Positions 8,920-17,612 of a DNA stretch of 57,691 nucleotides are shown here, in pieces (the first letter of the stretch is position 1; each line of letters opens with the position of its first letter). Origin of the DNA: Proteocatella sphenisci DSM 23131 (GTDB lineage Bacteria; Bacillota; Clostridia; Peptostreptococcales; Filifactoraceae); contig NZ_AUID01000019.1 in NCBI RefSeq assembly GCF_000423525.1, forward strand, positions 1 through 57,691, given 5' to 3'. The position numbers and the translations under genes are program-made. The notes below the pieces were generated by a model, which saw only the letters and a program-made list of their open reading frames with translations, ran no database searches and was not told the DNA's origin.

Positions 8920-9570
8920 ATGCTCGAAATATTAATAAAATATTCATCATATTTCATAACAGGATTAAAATCTACACTGGGATTATCAATAATTTCGGTT
9001 TTTATAGGGACCATCATAGGGTCGCTCCTGGCACTGATGAAGCTCTCAAAGCACAAACCTTTGAAATGGATATCAGCAATATATATCGAAATCGTAAGAG
9101 GAACTCCTATGATAACCCAGCTCTTTATAGTATACTTCGGATCTTATGTGCTCTTTGGGCTGGATATGAATCCCTTCGTTGCGGGGATAATAGCGGTTAG
9201 TCTTAACAGTGGGGCATATGTTGCTGAAATAATAAGATCGGGCATACAGTCAATAGACAAGGGTCAGATGGAGGCGGGAAGAAGCCTTGGAATGTCGCAG
9301 GGAATGACTATGAAGGAGATAGTGATGCCACAGGCGGTAAAAAACATTCTGCCATCCCTGTGCAATGAATTTATTACTGTAATAAAAGAAACATCCATAG
9401 TTTCGGTAATAGGAGTGACCGATCTGATGTACAATGTAAACATTGTAAGGGGAATAAGCTTTAAACCTCTGGAACCTCTCCTTATAGCAGCAGTCATATA
9501 TTTTGTACTGACATTTGGACTTTCAAAGGCAGTAAATATTCTAGAAGGGAAGATGAAGCAGAGTGATTAA
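8920..9570 (+). CDS. Polar amino-acid ABC transporter, permease
   Basis: A 216-residue inner-membrane permease of the His/Glu/Gln/Arg family, with about five transmembrane segments. The conserved EAA loop reads [20 protein letters not shown] near residues 118-140. GGAGG precedes the start. Its last eight bases overlap the ATPase gene, indicating translational coupling. It forms the channel for the binding protein encoded upstream. Confidence 0.93.
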   Translation: MLEILIKYSSYFITGLKSTLGLSIISVFIGTIIGSLLALMKLSKHKPLKWISAIYIEIVRGTPMITQLFIVYFGSYVLFGLDMNPFVAGIIAVSLNSGAYVAEIIRSGIQSIDKGQMEAGRSLGMSQGMTMKEIVMPQAVKNILPSLCNEFITVIKETSIVSVIGVTDLMYNVNIVRGISFKPLEPLLIAAVIYFVLTFGLSKAVNILEGKMKQSD

Positions 9571-10285
9571 GATAAATAATTTAAAAAAGAGCTTTGGAAA
9601 AAAAGTAGTCCTGAAAGGAATAGACCTCCAGGTTACACAAGGTCAAGTGATGGTAATAATAGGACCATCGGGAAGTGGCAAGAGTACTCTTCTCAGATGC
9701 CTCAACCTTTTAGAAAAACCTGACAGTGGAGACATGTATCTAGATGATGAGTTAATCACAGCTCCAGATGCAAATGTGGATAAGGTAAGAGAAAAAATGG
9801 GAATGGTGTTTCAAAACTTCAATCTTTTTCCACATAAAACTGTCATTCAAAATATAATGCTGTCGCCTTTAAAAGTCAAGAAGGTGTCATACAAAGAAGC
9901 AGAAGAACAGGCAATAGCACTGCTTGAAAAAATGGGTCTTACCGAAAAAAAAGATGTTTATCCTAATTCACTGTCTGGAGGCCAGAAACAAAGAGTTGCA
10001 ATTGCAAGAGCGCTTGAAATGAACCCAGAAGTCATGCTTTTTGATGAAGCTACATCGGCGCTGGACCCAGAAATGGTGGGAGATGTGCTTTCTGTAATGA
10101 AAGAACTGGCAAGAGACGGAATGACAATGGTAGTAGTTACTCACGAAATGGGATTTGCAAAAGAAGTAGCTGATGATGTTATCTTTATGGAAGATGGGCT
10201 GATAGTGGATGAAGGAACTCCGGAACATATATTTGAAAAGACTGATAATGAAAGAACAAAGGAGTTTCTTTCAAAGGTACTCTAG
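9563..10285 (+). CDS. Polar amino-acid ABC transporter, ATP-binding protein
   Basis: A 240-residue ABC ATPase of the GlnQ/HisP/ArtM type. Walker A is GPSGSGKST near residue 34, the signature is LSGGQKQR near residue 136, Walker B is [11 protein letters not shown] near residue 158, and the H-loop is [10 protein letters not shown]. It starts at GTG (9563), inside the end of the permease gene. It powers uptake by the T-box-controlled transporter. Confidence 0.95.
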   Translation: MIKINNLKKSFGKKVVLKGIDLQVTQGQVMVIIGPSGSGKSTLLRCLNLLEKPDSGDMYLDDELITAPDANVDKVREKMGMVFQNFNLFPHKTVIQNIMLSPLKVKKVSYKEAEEQAIALLEKMGLTEKKDVYPNSLSGGQKQRVAIARALEMNPEVMLFDEATSALDPEMVGDVLSVMKELARDGMTMVVVTHEMGFAKEVADDVIFMEDGLIVDEGTPEHIFEKTDNERTKEFLSKVL

Positions 10286-10302
10286 AGAAAGGATGGAAAA
10301 AT

Positions 10303-11571
10303 ATGTCAAAATACATCTTTGATTACGGCAAAGGAAAGATAGACCTTGAACTCAAGGAAGGCAATATAATTGGAGAATTGAGCGGAAATACCAGGCTGCC
10401 ACTTGAAGACATTAAAGAGGAGTTATATAATACATTTGAAAATCCAATAGACAGTAAAGCTCTAAAAGACCTTGTAAAGAGCGGAGACGAGATAACGCTT
10501 GTAATAAGCGACATGACAAGATTTTGGATGAGACAAGACCTTGTCATTCCTCACGTAATAAACTATCTTAATAAATGCGGAATAAAAGATGGGGACATAA
10601 GCATTCTGATTGCAAATGGGACGCATCTGCCCGCACCGCTGTCAGATATAGAAATACTTGTAACAAAAGAAATTGCAAAGAGAGTAAAAGTGATAAATCA
10701 TTACTGCGAGGCAAAGGATCTTGTATGCCTTGGAAAAACTTCAAGAGGAACAGTAGTAGAGCTTAATCCACTTGTGGTAAATCAAAAGACTATATGCCTT
10801 GGAGCGGCTGCGCATCACCTGATGGCGGGATTTGGAGGAGGAAGAAAGAGTATACTCCCAGGTGTAGCATCAGGGAAGTCTATAGCGCAGAATCATATTC
10901 ACGCGCTTTCTCCAAATCAACCATGCTCAAATCCACTCATAGGCAACAGTAAGCTGGACGGGAATCCTCTCAACGAAGACATGTGTGAAGCAGCCGCCAT
11001 GGTAAATCCGATTTTTATTATAAATCTTGCCATGAATCCAGAAGGCAAGCTGTGCAGGATATTTTCTGGAAACTGGATGAACTCATGGCTGGAGTGTTGT
11101 AAATATGTAGATGAAATGTACAGCGTGCAAATACCCGAAAAAGTTGATGTGGTTTTTGCCGGTTGTGGAGGTTATCCCAAAGACATGTCCATGTATCAGT
11201 CAACGAAGGTAATTGATAACGTAGAATCAGCCGTAAAACCAGGAGGGACAATAATACTTATTTCACAGTGTATAGACGGCGGCGGGCCTGATGAGTACTT
11301 TGGATGGAGTAAGCATATTGAAAAGGGGAGGCTCGATGAAGAGCTGAGAAAGAACTTTACTATCCCTGGATACATTTTTTACCAGAATTGTGAAATAGCC
11401 GAAAGAATAAAAATATATATGATCTCCAGTATAGATCCCGAATTGCTGGAGCCTATGGGAATTGTTAGTTTCAAGACAGCGCAAGAGCTTATGGAAAATC
11501 TCGATCTCAAAGACAAGAGCATTTATATAATAAAAAAAGGTGGGACGGTTATTCCAAAAGTCAAAGAATAG
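10303..11571 (+). CDS. LarA-like nickel-dependent 2-hydroxyacid racemase family protein
   Basis: A 422-residue member of the LarA (DUF2088) family, whose founder is lactate racemase with a nickel-pincer cofactor. By position the key residues are intact: His108 (GTH), His172, Lys182 (GGGRKS, the cofactor-attaching Lys) and His198 (QNH), in nearly the same register as LarA His108/His174/Lys184/His200. It lies 17 bases after the ABC ATPase and 31 bases before an aminotransferase in the T-box operon. The substrate is therefore more likely a 2-hydroxy acid derived from the transported amino acid than lactate. Cofactor maturation genes (larB, larC, larE) are not in the window. Confidence 0.85.
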   Translation: MSKYIFDYGKGKIDLELKEGNIIGELSGNTRLPLEDIKEELYNTFENPIDSKALKDLVKSGDEITLVISDMTRFWMRQDLVIPHVINYLNKCGIKDGDISILIANGTHLPAPLSDIEILVTKEIAKRVKVINHYCEAKDLVCLGKTSRGTVVELNPLVVNQKTICLGAAAHHLMAGFGGGRKSILPGVASGKSIAQNHIHALSPNQPCSNPLIGNSKLDGNPLNEDMCEAAAMVNPIFIINLAMNPEGKLCRIFSGNWMNSWLECCKYVDEMYSVQIPEKVDVVFAGCGGYPKDMSMYQSTKVIDNVESAVKPGGTIILISQCIDGGGPDEYFGWSKHIEKGRLDEELRKNFTIPGYIFYQNCEIAERIKIYMISSIDPELLEPMGIVSFKTAQELMENLDLKDKSIYIIKKGGTVIPKVKE

Positions 11572-11602
11572 AGGATTTAAACATATAGAAAGAGGCTAAG
11601 AT

Positions 11603-12760
11603 ATGAAGAATATGATATCTCGCAGATACCAGGAAACTGAAAAAACAGCTATGGGAGAAGTCTTTGATTTTCTTGAAAAATATGATGATATAATAAATCT
11701 GAGCATTGGAGACCCGGACCTTGTAACTGACTCAGGAGTAATTGATAAGATGGCAGAGGATGCAAAAGCCGGGCATACCAAGTACACGGACTATAGAGGT
11801 TATCCTGAGCTGAGAGCAGAAATTGCCAAGTTCTACAAGGAAGAATATGCAGTTGAAATTGAAGATTCTGAGATATTCGTGTCAACTGGAGGTTGCGTAA
11901 GCATGTACCTTGTTATGGAAGCCATACTTGATGATGGAGATGAGGTAATAATACCAGACCCATATTTTGCACCATACCCATCCCAGGTAAAACTAGCAAG
12001 AGGAAAAGCGGTAATGCTCTCAACCTATGAAGAAGAAGGTTTTCAGATAAATATTGAAAGACTTGAAAAACTTGTGACAGACAGGACCAAAGCAATTATA
12101 CTAAACACTCCAAACAACCCTACAGGAGCATGTCTTAGCTTGGAGACTATGAATAAAATTGCAGATTTTTGTGAAAAGCATGATATTTTGGTTGTCGCAG
12201 ATGATATATATACAGCTTTTTCATTTGATACAGAATTTGTACCAATTATGAAAATAGGGTCTATGAGAAAGAGAACAATAACCATTAACAGCTTTTCCAA
12301 GAATTTCGTTATGACAGGATTCAGGGTAGCTAACATAATAGGTCCAGAAGAGGTAATCCAGGCAATTCAAAAGATAAATGAGAATGTAGTATTTACGACT
12401 CCTTCCATTTCTCAAAGAGCTGCCTTGCACGCACTGAAAATGAGACATGAGATACAGCCTGCAATAGTAGAGGAGTTTAAGTCAAGAGTGCAATATTGCA
12501 AAAAGAGGATTGAGGGAATAAATAATATGAGTGTGCTCGATGGAGGAGGAAGCTTTTATGTATTCCCAAATATAAAGTCGACTGGACTTTCCTCAAAAGA
12601 AGTTACCAGGCTTATAATGCAAGAAGCCCATGTGCTCGTGCTTCCTGGCAATGCATTTGGTGAGTGCGGGGAAGGATATATCAGAATTTCATGTACAGTT
12701 GGAATTGAAAAGCTTTCGGAAGCTTTTGACAGAATAGAAAAAATGAATATGTTTGTATAA
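11603..12760 (+). CDS. Class I/II pyridoxal-phosphate aminotransferase
   Basis: A 385-residue aspartate-aminotransferase-fold enzyme. It shows NTPNNPTGA near residue 168, the PLP-binding Lys in NSFSKNF near residue 233, and the substrate Arg in GYIRISC near the C-terminus. It is the last gene of the T-box operon, so it probably converts the imported amino acid (or a product) to its 2-oxo acid. The omega-amidase-like gene 100 bases downstream hints at glutamine-type transamination. Its last five codons lie inside the terminator palindrome. Confidence 0.9.
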   Translation: MKNMISRRYQETEKTAMGEVFDFLEKYDDIINLSIGDPDLVTDSGVIDKMAEDAKAGHTKYTDYRGYPELRAEIAKFYKEEYAVEIEDSEIFVSTGGCVSMYLVMEAILDDGDEVIIPDPYFAPYPSQVKLARGKAVMLSTYEEEGFQINIERLEKLVTDRTKAIILNTPNNPTGACLSLETMNKIADFCEKHDILVVADDIYTAFSFDTEFVPIMKIGSMRKRTITINSFSKNFVMTGFRVANIIGPEEVIQAIQKINENVVFTTPSISQRAALHALKMRHEIQPAIVEEFKSRVQYCKKRIEGINNMSVLDGGGSFYVFPNIKSTGLSSKEVTRLIMQEAHVLVLPGNAFGECGEGYIRISCTVGIEKLSEAFDRIEKMNMFV

Positions 12761-12801
12761 AAAAAGAAGGAATTTTTCCTTCTTTTTTTATACAAACATA
12801 T
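12747..12801 (+). terminator. 25-bp perfect palindromic terminator overlapping the aminotransferase stop
   Basis: The arms 12747-12771 and 12777-12801 are perfect reverse complements around a 5-base loop, with long A and T runs inside, so it can work in both directions. The left arm contains the last codons and stop of the aminotransferase. Confidence 0.8.
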
Positions 12802-12861
12802 CTATATTATAGAAAATAAAGTATAATAAAATGATTAAAGAATAGTAATAAGGAGGGAAAT

Positions 12862-13668
12862 ATGAAATTTAAAATTGGCTTGGCCCAGATAAATGTATCT
12901 CTTATAAAGGAAGATAATATTAAAAAAGCCGAAAATGCAATAGAATCACTTGCATCTGGAGGAGCGGATATGGTGATCCTTCCAGAGATGTTTTCATGTC
13001 CATATAATACAGCCTTCTTTCCAAAATTTGCAGAAAAAGAAGGTGGAGAGACCTGGCAAAGAATGTCCGCAGCTTCGCTAAAAAACAAGGTCACTCTTAT
13101 AGCTGGATCTATTCCGGAAAAAGACAAAGGTAATATATACAACACATCTTTTGTTTTTTCAAAAGACGGTACGCAGATAGGAAAACATAGAAAAGCTCAT
13201 CTTTTTGATATTGATATTAAAAATGGTCAGTATTTCAAGGAATCAGATATTCTTTCTCCGGGGGACAGTCATAGCGTTATCGATACTGAATTTGGGAAGA
13301 TAGGACTTGCAATATGTTATGATTTTAGATTTCCAGAGTTTTCAAGAAAAATGGCAATGGAAGGAGCAAAAATACTTATAGTACCAGGGGCCTTTAATAT
13401 GACAACCGGACCCGCTCACTGGGAATTGCTTTTCAGGCAGCGAGCAGTCGATAATCAGGTGTTTTGTGTGGGGGTTGCACCTGCCAGAGACTATGATGGA
13501 GTATATGTATCTTACGCCAATTCGATGGTTACATCACCGTGGGGAGATGTGATTGAAAGGCTGGGCGAATCAGAGCAACTGATGATTACAGAGATAGATC
13601 TAGATTACATAGACCAGATAAGAGACCAGCTTCCACTGCTAAAACACAGGAGAGAAGAAATTTATTGA
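12862..13668 (+). CDS. Carbon-nitrogen hydrolase, omega-amidase (Nit2)-like
   Basis: A 268-residue nitrilase-superfamily enzyme. The Glu-Lys-Cys triad is visible: Glu in LPEMFSCPYN near residue 41, Lys in HRKAHLFDID near residue 113, and Cys152 in AICYDFRFPE. The stretches HLFDID and PGAFNMTTGPAHWELL closely follow omega-amidase (Nit2), which hydrolyses 2-oxoglutaramate or 2-oxosuccinamate. It follows an aminotransferase gene, and transaminase plus omega-amidase is a known pairing for Gln/Asn salvage. It has its own ribosome site (AGGAGG) after the strong terminator, so it is probably a separate transcript. Confidence 0.87.
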   Translation: MKFKIGLAQINVSLIKEDNIKKAENAIESLASGGADMVILPEMFSCPYNTAFFPKFAEKEGGETWQRMSAASLKNKVTLIAGSIPEKDKGNIYNTSFVFSKDGTQIGKHRKAHLFDIDIKNGQYFKESDILSPGDSHSVIDTEFGKIGLAICYDFRFPEFSRKMAMEGAKILIVPGAFNMTTGPAHWELLFRQRAVDNQVFCVGVAPARDYDGVYVSYANSMVTSPWGDVIERLGESEQLMITEIDLDYIDQIRDQLPLLKHRREEIY

Positions 13669-13739
13669 AAATTATCAAAATTTAAAAAATAAAAAAATAA
13701 CAATAAATATATAATATGTTATAATTATAAGGAGAAGAT

Positions 13740-14420
13740 ATGTTAACAGGTACAATAGTCAATACAATTGCAATAATAGCAGGAGCACTTATAGGAGTAA
13801 TAGCTAAAAAGGCTATACCACAAAGGGTTGGAGATTTGATAATGAGCGCTATACCCATAGTGGTAATGGTGCTGGGAGTACAATTTGCAATGGCAAGCTC
13901 TAATATACTTATAGTTATAGTGAGTCTTGTAATTGGGGGTATAATTGGAGAATGGATTGATATAGATAAGAAACTTGATGATTTTGGAACAAAAATACAG
14001 TCCAGGATAAAGGGCAAAGATGCAAATTTTTCGGTAGCTTTTGTTTCGACTACACTCATATACTGCGTAGGATCTATGGCGATATTGGGTTCTATTGAGA
14101 GTGGAATAAATAACAATCATACTATTTTATATACAAAAGCTTTGATGGACGGAATTTCTGCTATATTTTTTGCGTCTACTCTGGGGACTGGTGTTATTTT
14201 TTCGGGCATAAGCGTATTTATATATCAGGGGATACTGACAGTACTTGCTGGGTATGTAAGCCCATATCTCTCCCCGGCGGTCGTAACGGAGATGAGTGCA
14301 AGTGGGGGCATACTTTTAATAGCATTAGCATTTACAATACTTGGAATTAAAAAAATCAAAGTTGCCAATCTTCTTCCTGCCATATTTCTTCCTATAATAT
14401 TGATGTTTTTTATAAGATAG
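13740..14420 (+). CDS. DUF554 family membrane protein
   Basis: A 226-residue protein with about six hydrophobic segments, an early GTIVNT motif, an internal GGIIGEWIDI and a later GSMAILGSIESG that mark the DUF554 (YdfK-like) family of putative transporters. Function unknown. The start has AGGAG upstream. It lies 28 bases before the sigma-54 activator gene and may be cotranscribed with it. Confidence 0.85.
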   Translation: MLTGTIVNTIAIIAGALIGVIAKKAIPQRVGDLIMSAIPIVVMVLGVQFAMASSNILIVIVSLVIGGIIGEWIDIDKKLDDFGTKIQSRIKGKDANFSVAFVSTTLIYCVGSMAILGSIESGINNNHTILYTKALMDGISAIFFASTLGTGVIFSGISVFIYQGILTVLAGYVSPYLSPAVVTEMSASGGILLIALAFTILGIKKIKVANLLPAIFLPIILMFFIR

Positions 14421-14447
14421 CAAAAAGGCTTTTAGAAAGGAATAAGA

Positions 14448-16157
14448 ATGTTTGAAGAAAGTTTAAAAAAATCTTTTGATGGTATGTTGTCAAACTTCAC
14501 ACCACCTTCGATGATTGTTTCACAAGACGGCGAAATACTGACTCAAAATAGTAAAATTAAAGATATTTTAGATAGTTTTGGAATAGACCAGATCAGGCAT
14601 ATAAAAGAAATCGATGACTCTTTTGACAGTGACCTTCATTTGTGCGGGGAGTTTTACTCGAGTATTGTTAAAATGAGTGGGTTGAGGTGCAAAGTTGCAG
14701 CCCCTGAGAATAAAACTTATTTTCTGTATGTTTTCAATCAGTATATTAAAGAAGAAATCCTAATAGAAAGCCTTATTGAACATATTGATGAGGTAGTTGT
14801 GATATTTGATGAAAATGGAAAAATCCAGAAAATGAATTCAGTATGCGATGAAATACTGCCATTTACCAGAGCTGAAGTAATTGGAAAAGACATATACGAG
14901 CTCATGGATTCTGGAGAAGTGAGTGAACCTGTAATAATTAAAATGCTCGAAGCAAAAAAGAAAGTATACAAAAACATTATATACCCTAGTGGTAAAATGA
15001 TTGCATATACGGCTATCCCCTTATTTGATTCAGACGAAAATATAAAAGGGGGAGTTTTGACAGGCAGAGACATTTCAAGGATTGCAAAACTTGATGTAGT
15101 AAAGAGATATGATGAAAATGATAATGTTGAAATTGAAGAGGTTCAAGAAGCCAAAGAGTATGTCAGCGTAAGTAAAGAAATGAAGAAGGTAAAGAAAATA
15201 ATACTCAGAGCAGCAAGGTCTGATTCATCAATATTTATAACAGGAGAAACGGGAGTTGGAAAAGAAGTTGTTGCAAGGTATATACACAATAATAGTTCTA
15301 GAAGTGAGAAACCTTTTATTGCTGTAAACTGTGGAGCCATTCCAGCTGAATTAATAGAATCGGAACTGTTTGGATATGAAGAAGGCGCTTTTTCAGGAGC
15401 AAGAAAACGCGGAAAAGAAGGAATTGTAGAGCTGGTGGACGGAGGTACACTTTTTCTGGACGAAATAGGAGAACTCCCTTACGATATGCAGAAAAAACTA
15501 CTAAGGGTAATTCAGGAAAATGAAGTTACAAGAGTCGGAGGCCTTAAACCTAAAAAAATAGATGTAAGATATGTAAGTGCTACCAATATAACATCAGAAG
15601 AACTTCACAATCCCAAAAAATTCAGGCAGGATTTATACTTCAGACTAAGTGTGATCCCTATTGGAGTCCCACCGCTTCGAAGCAGAAAAGACGATATAGT
15701 TCCCATGTGCAATCATTTTCTTGAGATATTTAATGAAAAATATCAACGTAACATAAGGATAACCAAGAAAGTGGGAGATATTCTCACAAACAATCCATGG
15801 TATGGCAATGTAAGAGAGCTGAAAAATCTTGTTGAGAGACTGGTTGTACTCTCTAACAAAGATCTGGTAGGTGAAGATCAGCTTCAAATACTTATGAATC
15901 TGGACAATATGATGCAAGAAAACGAATCCGTTAACAATATAAAGGATATAAACATTCATGATTTTGAAGAAGTATCAAGAGAACCTATTACTATTAACTC
16001 AGATATAATGCTTGATGAAGCTATAAGATATATTGAACAAAAAATGATAAAGGATGCAATCGACAAACATGGAAGTATCCAAAAAGCAGCAAGGGCAATC
16101 GGAATAGATCCTAGTACAATACACAGAAAAATAAAAAGTGGTCAGATAGAAATATAG
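14448..16157 (+). CDS. Sigma-54-dependent transcriptional activator with PAS domain
   Basis: A 569-residue enhancer-binding protein. The N-terminal about 115 residues are unassigned, followed by a PAS-like domain (about 115-215). The AAA+ domain is intact: Walker A GETGVGKE near 265, GAFSGA (sigma-54 contact loop variant of GAFTGA) near 315, Walker B LFLDEIGE near 340, and arginine-finger region FRQDLYFRL near 400. The C-terminal Fis-type helix-turn-helix is QKAARAIGIDPSTIHRKI. A -24/-12 promoter lies 200 bases downstream, in front of the transporter/leucine-fermentation genes, so it is the likely activator of that operon. The PAS domain may sense a metabolite. Confidence 0.92.
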   Translation: MFEESLKKSFDGMLSNFTPPSMIVSQDGEILTQNSKIKDILDSFGIDQIRHIKEIDDSFDSDLHLCGEFYSSIVKMSGLRCKVAAPENKTYFLYVFNQYIKEEILIESLIEHIDEVVVIFDENGKIQKMNSVCDEILPFTRAEVIGKDIYELMDSGEVSEPVIIKMLEAKKKVYKNIIYPSGKMIAYTAIPLFDSDENIKGGVLTGRDISRIAKLDVVKRYDENDNVEIEEVQEAKEYVSVSKEMKKVKKIILRAARSDSSIFITGETGVGKEVVARYIHNNSSRSEKPFIAVNCGAIPAELIESELFGYEEGAFSGARKRGKEGIVELVDGGTLFLDEIGELPYDMQKKLLRVIQENEVTRVGGLKPKKIDVRYVSATNITSEELHNPKKFRQDLYFRLSVIPIGVPPLRSRKDDIVPMCNHFLEIFNEKYQRNIRITKKVGDILTNNPWYGNVRELKNLVERLVVLSNKDLVGEDQLQILMNLDNMMQENESVNNIKDINIHDFEEVSREPITINSDIMLDEAIRYIEQKMIKDAIDKHGSIQKAARAIGIDPSTIHRKIKSGQIEI

Positions 16158-16166
16158 AACTGTGTC

Positions 16167-16219
16167 AAAATGCCATTGCAACATGCAAGAAACACTTGCA
16201 TGTTGCAATGGCATTTTTT
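16167..16219 (+). terminator. 23-bp-stem terminator containing two TTGCA-N3-TGCAA dyads
   Basis: The arms 16167-16189 and 16195-16217 are perfectly complementary around a 5-base loop, with a run of six T (16214-16219). Each arm contains a 13-bp dyad, TTGCAACATGCAA (16176-16188) and TTGCATGTTGCAA (16196-16208), with centres 20 bp apart. It terminates the regulator gene and may also serve as the upstream activator site for the promoter at 16363. Confidence 0.85.
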
Positions 16220-16362
16220 GATCCAAAAACACTTGATAATTAAAAAATAAACAAATAAGGCTCATATAGATTATTTTTTAACAAGATTATAGAGCGCAGG
16301 AACATTGATAAATGAATGTTAATTAAAAAACAATATAAAAAAATAAGATTTATTTTGAAAGT

Positions 16363-16377
16363 TGGCACGACAATTGC
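16363..16377 (+). promoter_or_regulatory. Sigma-54 (-24/-12) promoter
   Basis: TGGCAC (16363-16368), five bases, then TTGC (16374-16377): a full match to the sigma-54 consensus with the obligatory spacing. It lies about 30 bases before the YkvI-like gene and directly downstream of an intact sigma-54 activator gene. Confidence 0.9.
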
Positions 16378-16407
16378 AATATATATGGGCAAGAAGGAGG
16401 TGCGGTG

Positions 16408-17535
16408 ATGAACACACAAAAAAAGAATTCATTAGTATTATCTTTTTCGGTAGCATCGGTATGGTTTGGTGCACACGTTGGAGGAGGATTTGCAACAGGC
16501 AGTCAAGAAGTCAACTTTTTTGTTAAATTCGGCTGGATGTCACTTTTCTTACCAATTATAGCGGTCATATTTTTAGGGCTCTCATATAGAGAATCGCTCA
16601 TAATGGCCAGGAACCACGAAACTTATAATTACAGGTCATGGGCAATAAAGATGTATGAACCCTATGACAAAGTTTTTGCAGTACTATTTGAAATGTGTTA
16701 TCTGGTAATTGTTTTACTTGGGACCGGTGGTACTATAGCTGGATCTGCAGCTTTGATGCAAGAATGGGGACTCCCATATATAGCTGGAGTAATCTTAACC
16801 GGAGCAATATTCTACATATTAACAATATTTGGAGCGGGATTGATAAGAAAGATATCGAGTATTTTGACGATAATTATCTTTGTAGTATTGATGACCTTAT
16901 GCATAGTTGGAATAACGGCAAACTTTGAAAATCTCAAAAATATTGTATCCACTCGTTATCAGCCTGTTTCGATAGGTAAATCATTATATATGGCGTTAAA
17001 ATACGCAGGGTTTCAATCGGTTGTAATCGCAATAATATTAAGTGCGAGTGATTCTTTAAAAACGGACAGGGATGTTAACTGGACTATTATATTAGGAGTA
17101 ATAATGAATGGTATAATGTTAACTCTTGCATGTGCAATGCTTTTGTCATGGATGCCTGCAGTTGAAAATGAGACACTTCCTATTTTATATATATGTAAAC
17201 AGTTAAACATAGCATGGTTATATAATGCATATTCGATTGTACTTTTTGCAGCATTTGTTACAACTGGAATTAGTTGTATTTTCGGGGCTGTAGCAAGATT
17301 TGAAAATGTGTTTACAAAGCCTAGTGACATTAAAAAAAGAAGAGGAATAATATCTCTTATAGCGATGATAGTTTCTATGGGAGTATCATTGTTTGGCCTT
17401 ACCAAGATAGTACAAATAGGATATGGATATCTTGGAATAGTAGGTATATTTGCGGTTATCTTACCTTGTATAATAGTTGGAAGAATAAAGAATAAACGCT
17501 TTGAAATAGAATTAAAGAAAAAAACAGTTGCTTAA
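16408..17535 (+). CDS. YkvI-family membrane transporter
   Basis: A 375-residue protein with about ten transmembrane helices of the YkvI-like branch of the amino-acid transporter (APC) superfamily. The N-terminal GAHVGGGFATGSQEV is characteristic. It is the first gene behind the -24/-12 promoter, 77 bases before hadA with no terminator between. It is therefore likely a transporter serving leucine fermentation, but whether it imports amino acid or exports acid is unknown. The start could be ATG 16408 or the adjacent GTG 16405; both follow AAGGAGG. Confidence 0.85.
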   Translation: MNTQKKNSLVLSFSVASVWFGAHVGGGFATGSQEVNFFVKFGWMSLFLPIIAVIFLGLSYRESLIMARNHETYNYRSWAIKMYEPYDKVFAVLFEMCYLVIVLLGTGGTIAGSAALMQEWGLPYIAGVILTGAIFYILTIFGAGLIRKISSILTIIIFVVLMTLCIVGITANFENLKNIVSTRYQPVSIGKSLYMALKYAGFQSVVIAIILSASDSLKTDRDVNWTIILGVIMNGIMLTLACAMLLSWMPAVENETLPILYICKQLNIAWLYNAYSIVLFAAFVTTGISCIFGAVARFENVFTKPSDIKKRRGIISLIAMIVSMGVSLFGLTKIVQIGYGYLGIVGIFAVILPCIIVGRIKNKRFEIELKKKTVA

Positions 17536-17612
17536 GAAAAACATTAATACGCAAGAAATATATCGCTAAGATATATATTCATAAATAATAATAATTTTAG
17601 GAGGCTTTTATA

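Noticed and set aside
8880-9200. A 106-codon frame overlapping the ABC permease
   Set aside because: Out-of-frame shadow of the permease, which has all family features.
16167-16219. Palindrome as a mobile-element end
   Set aside because: It has the T run and position of a terminator and no second copy or transposase was seen.
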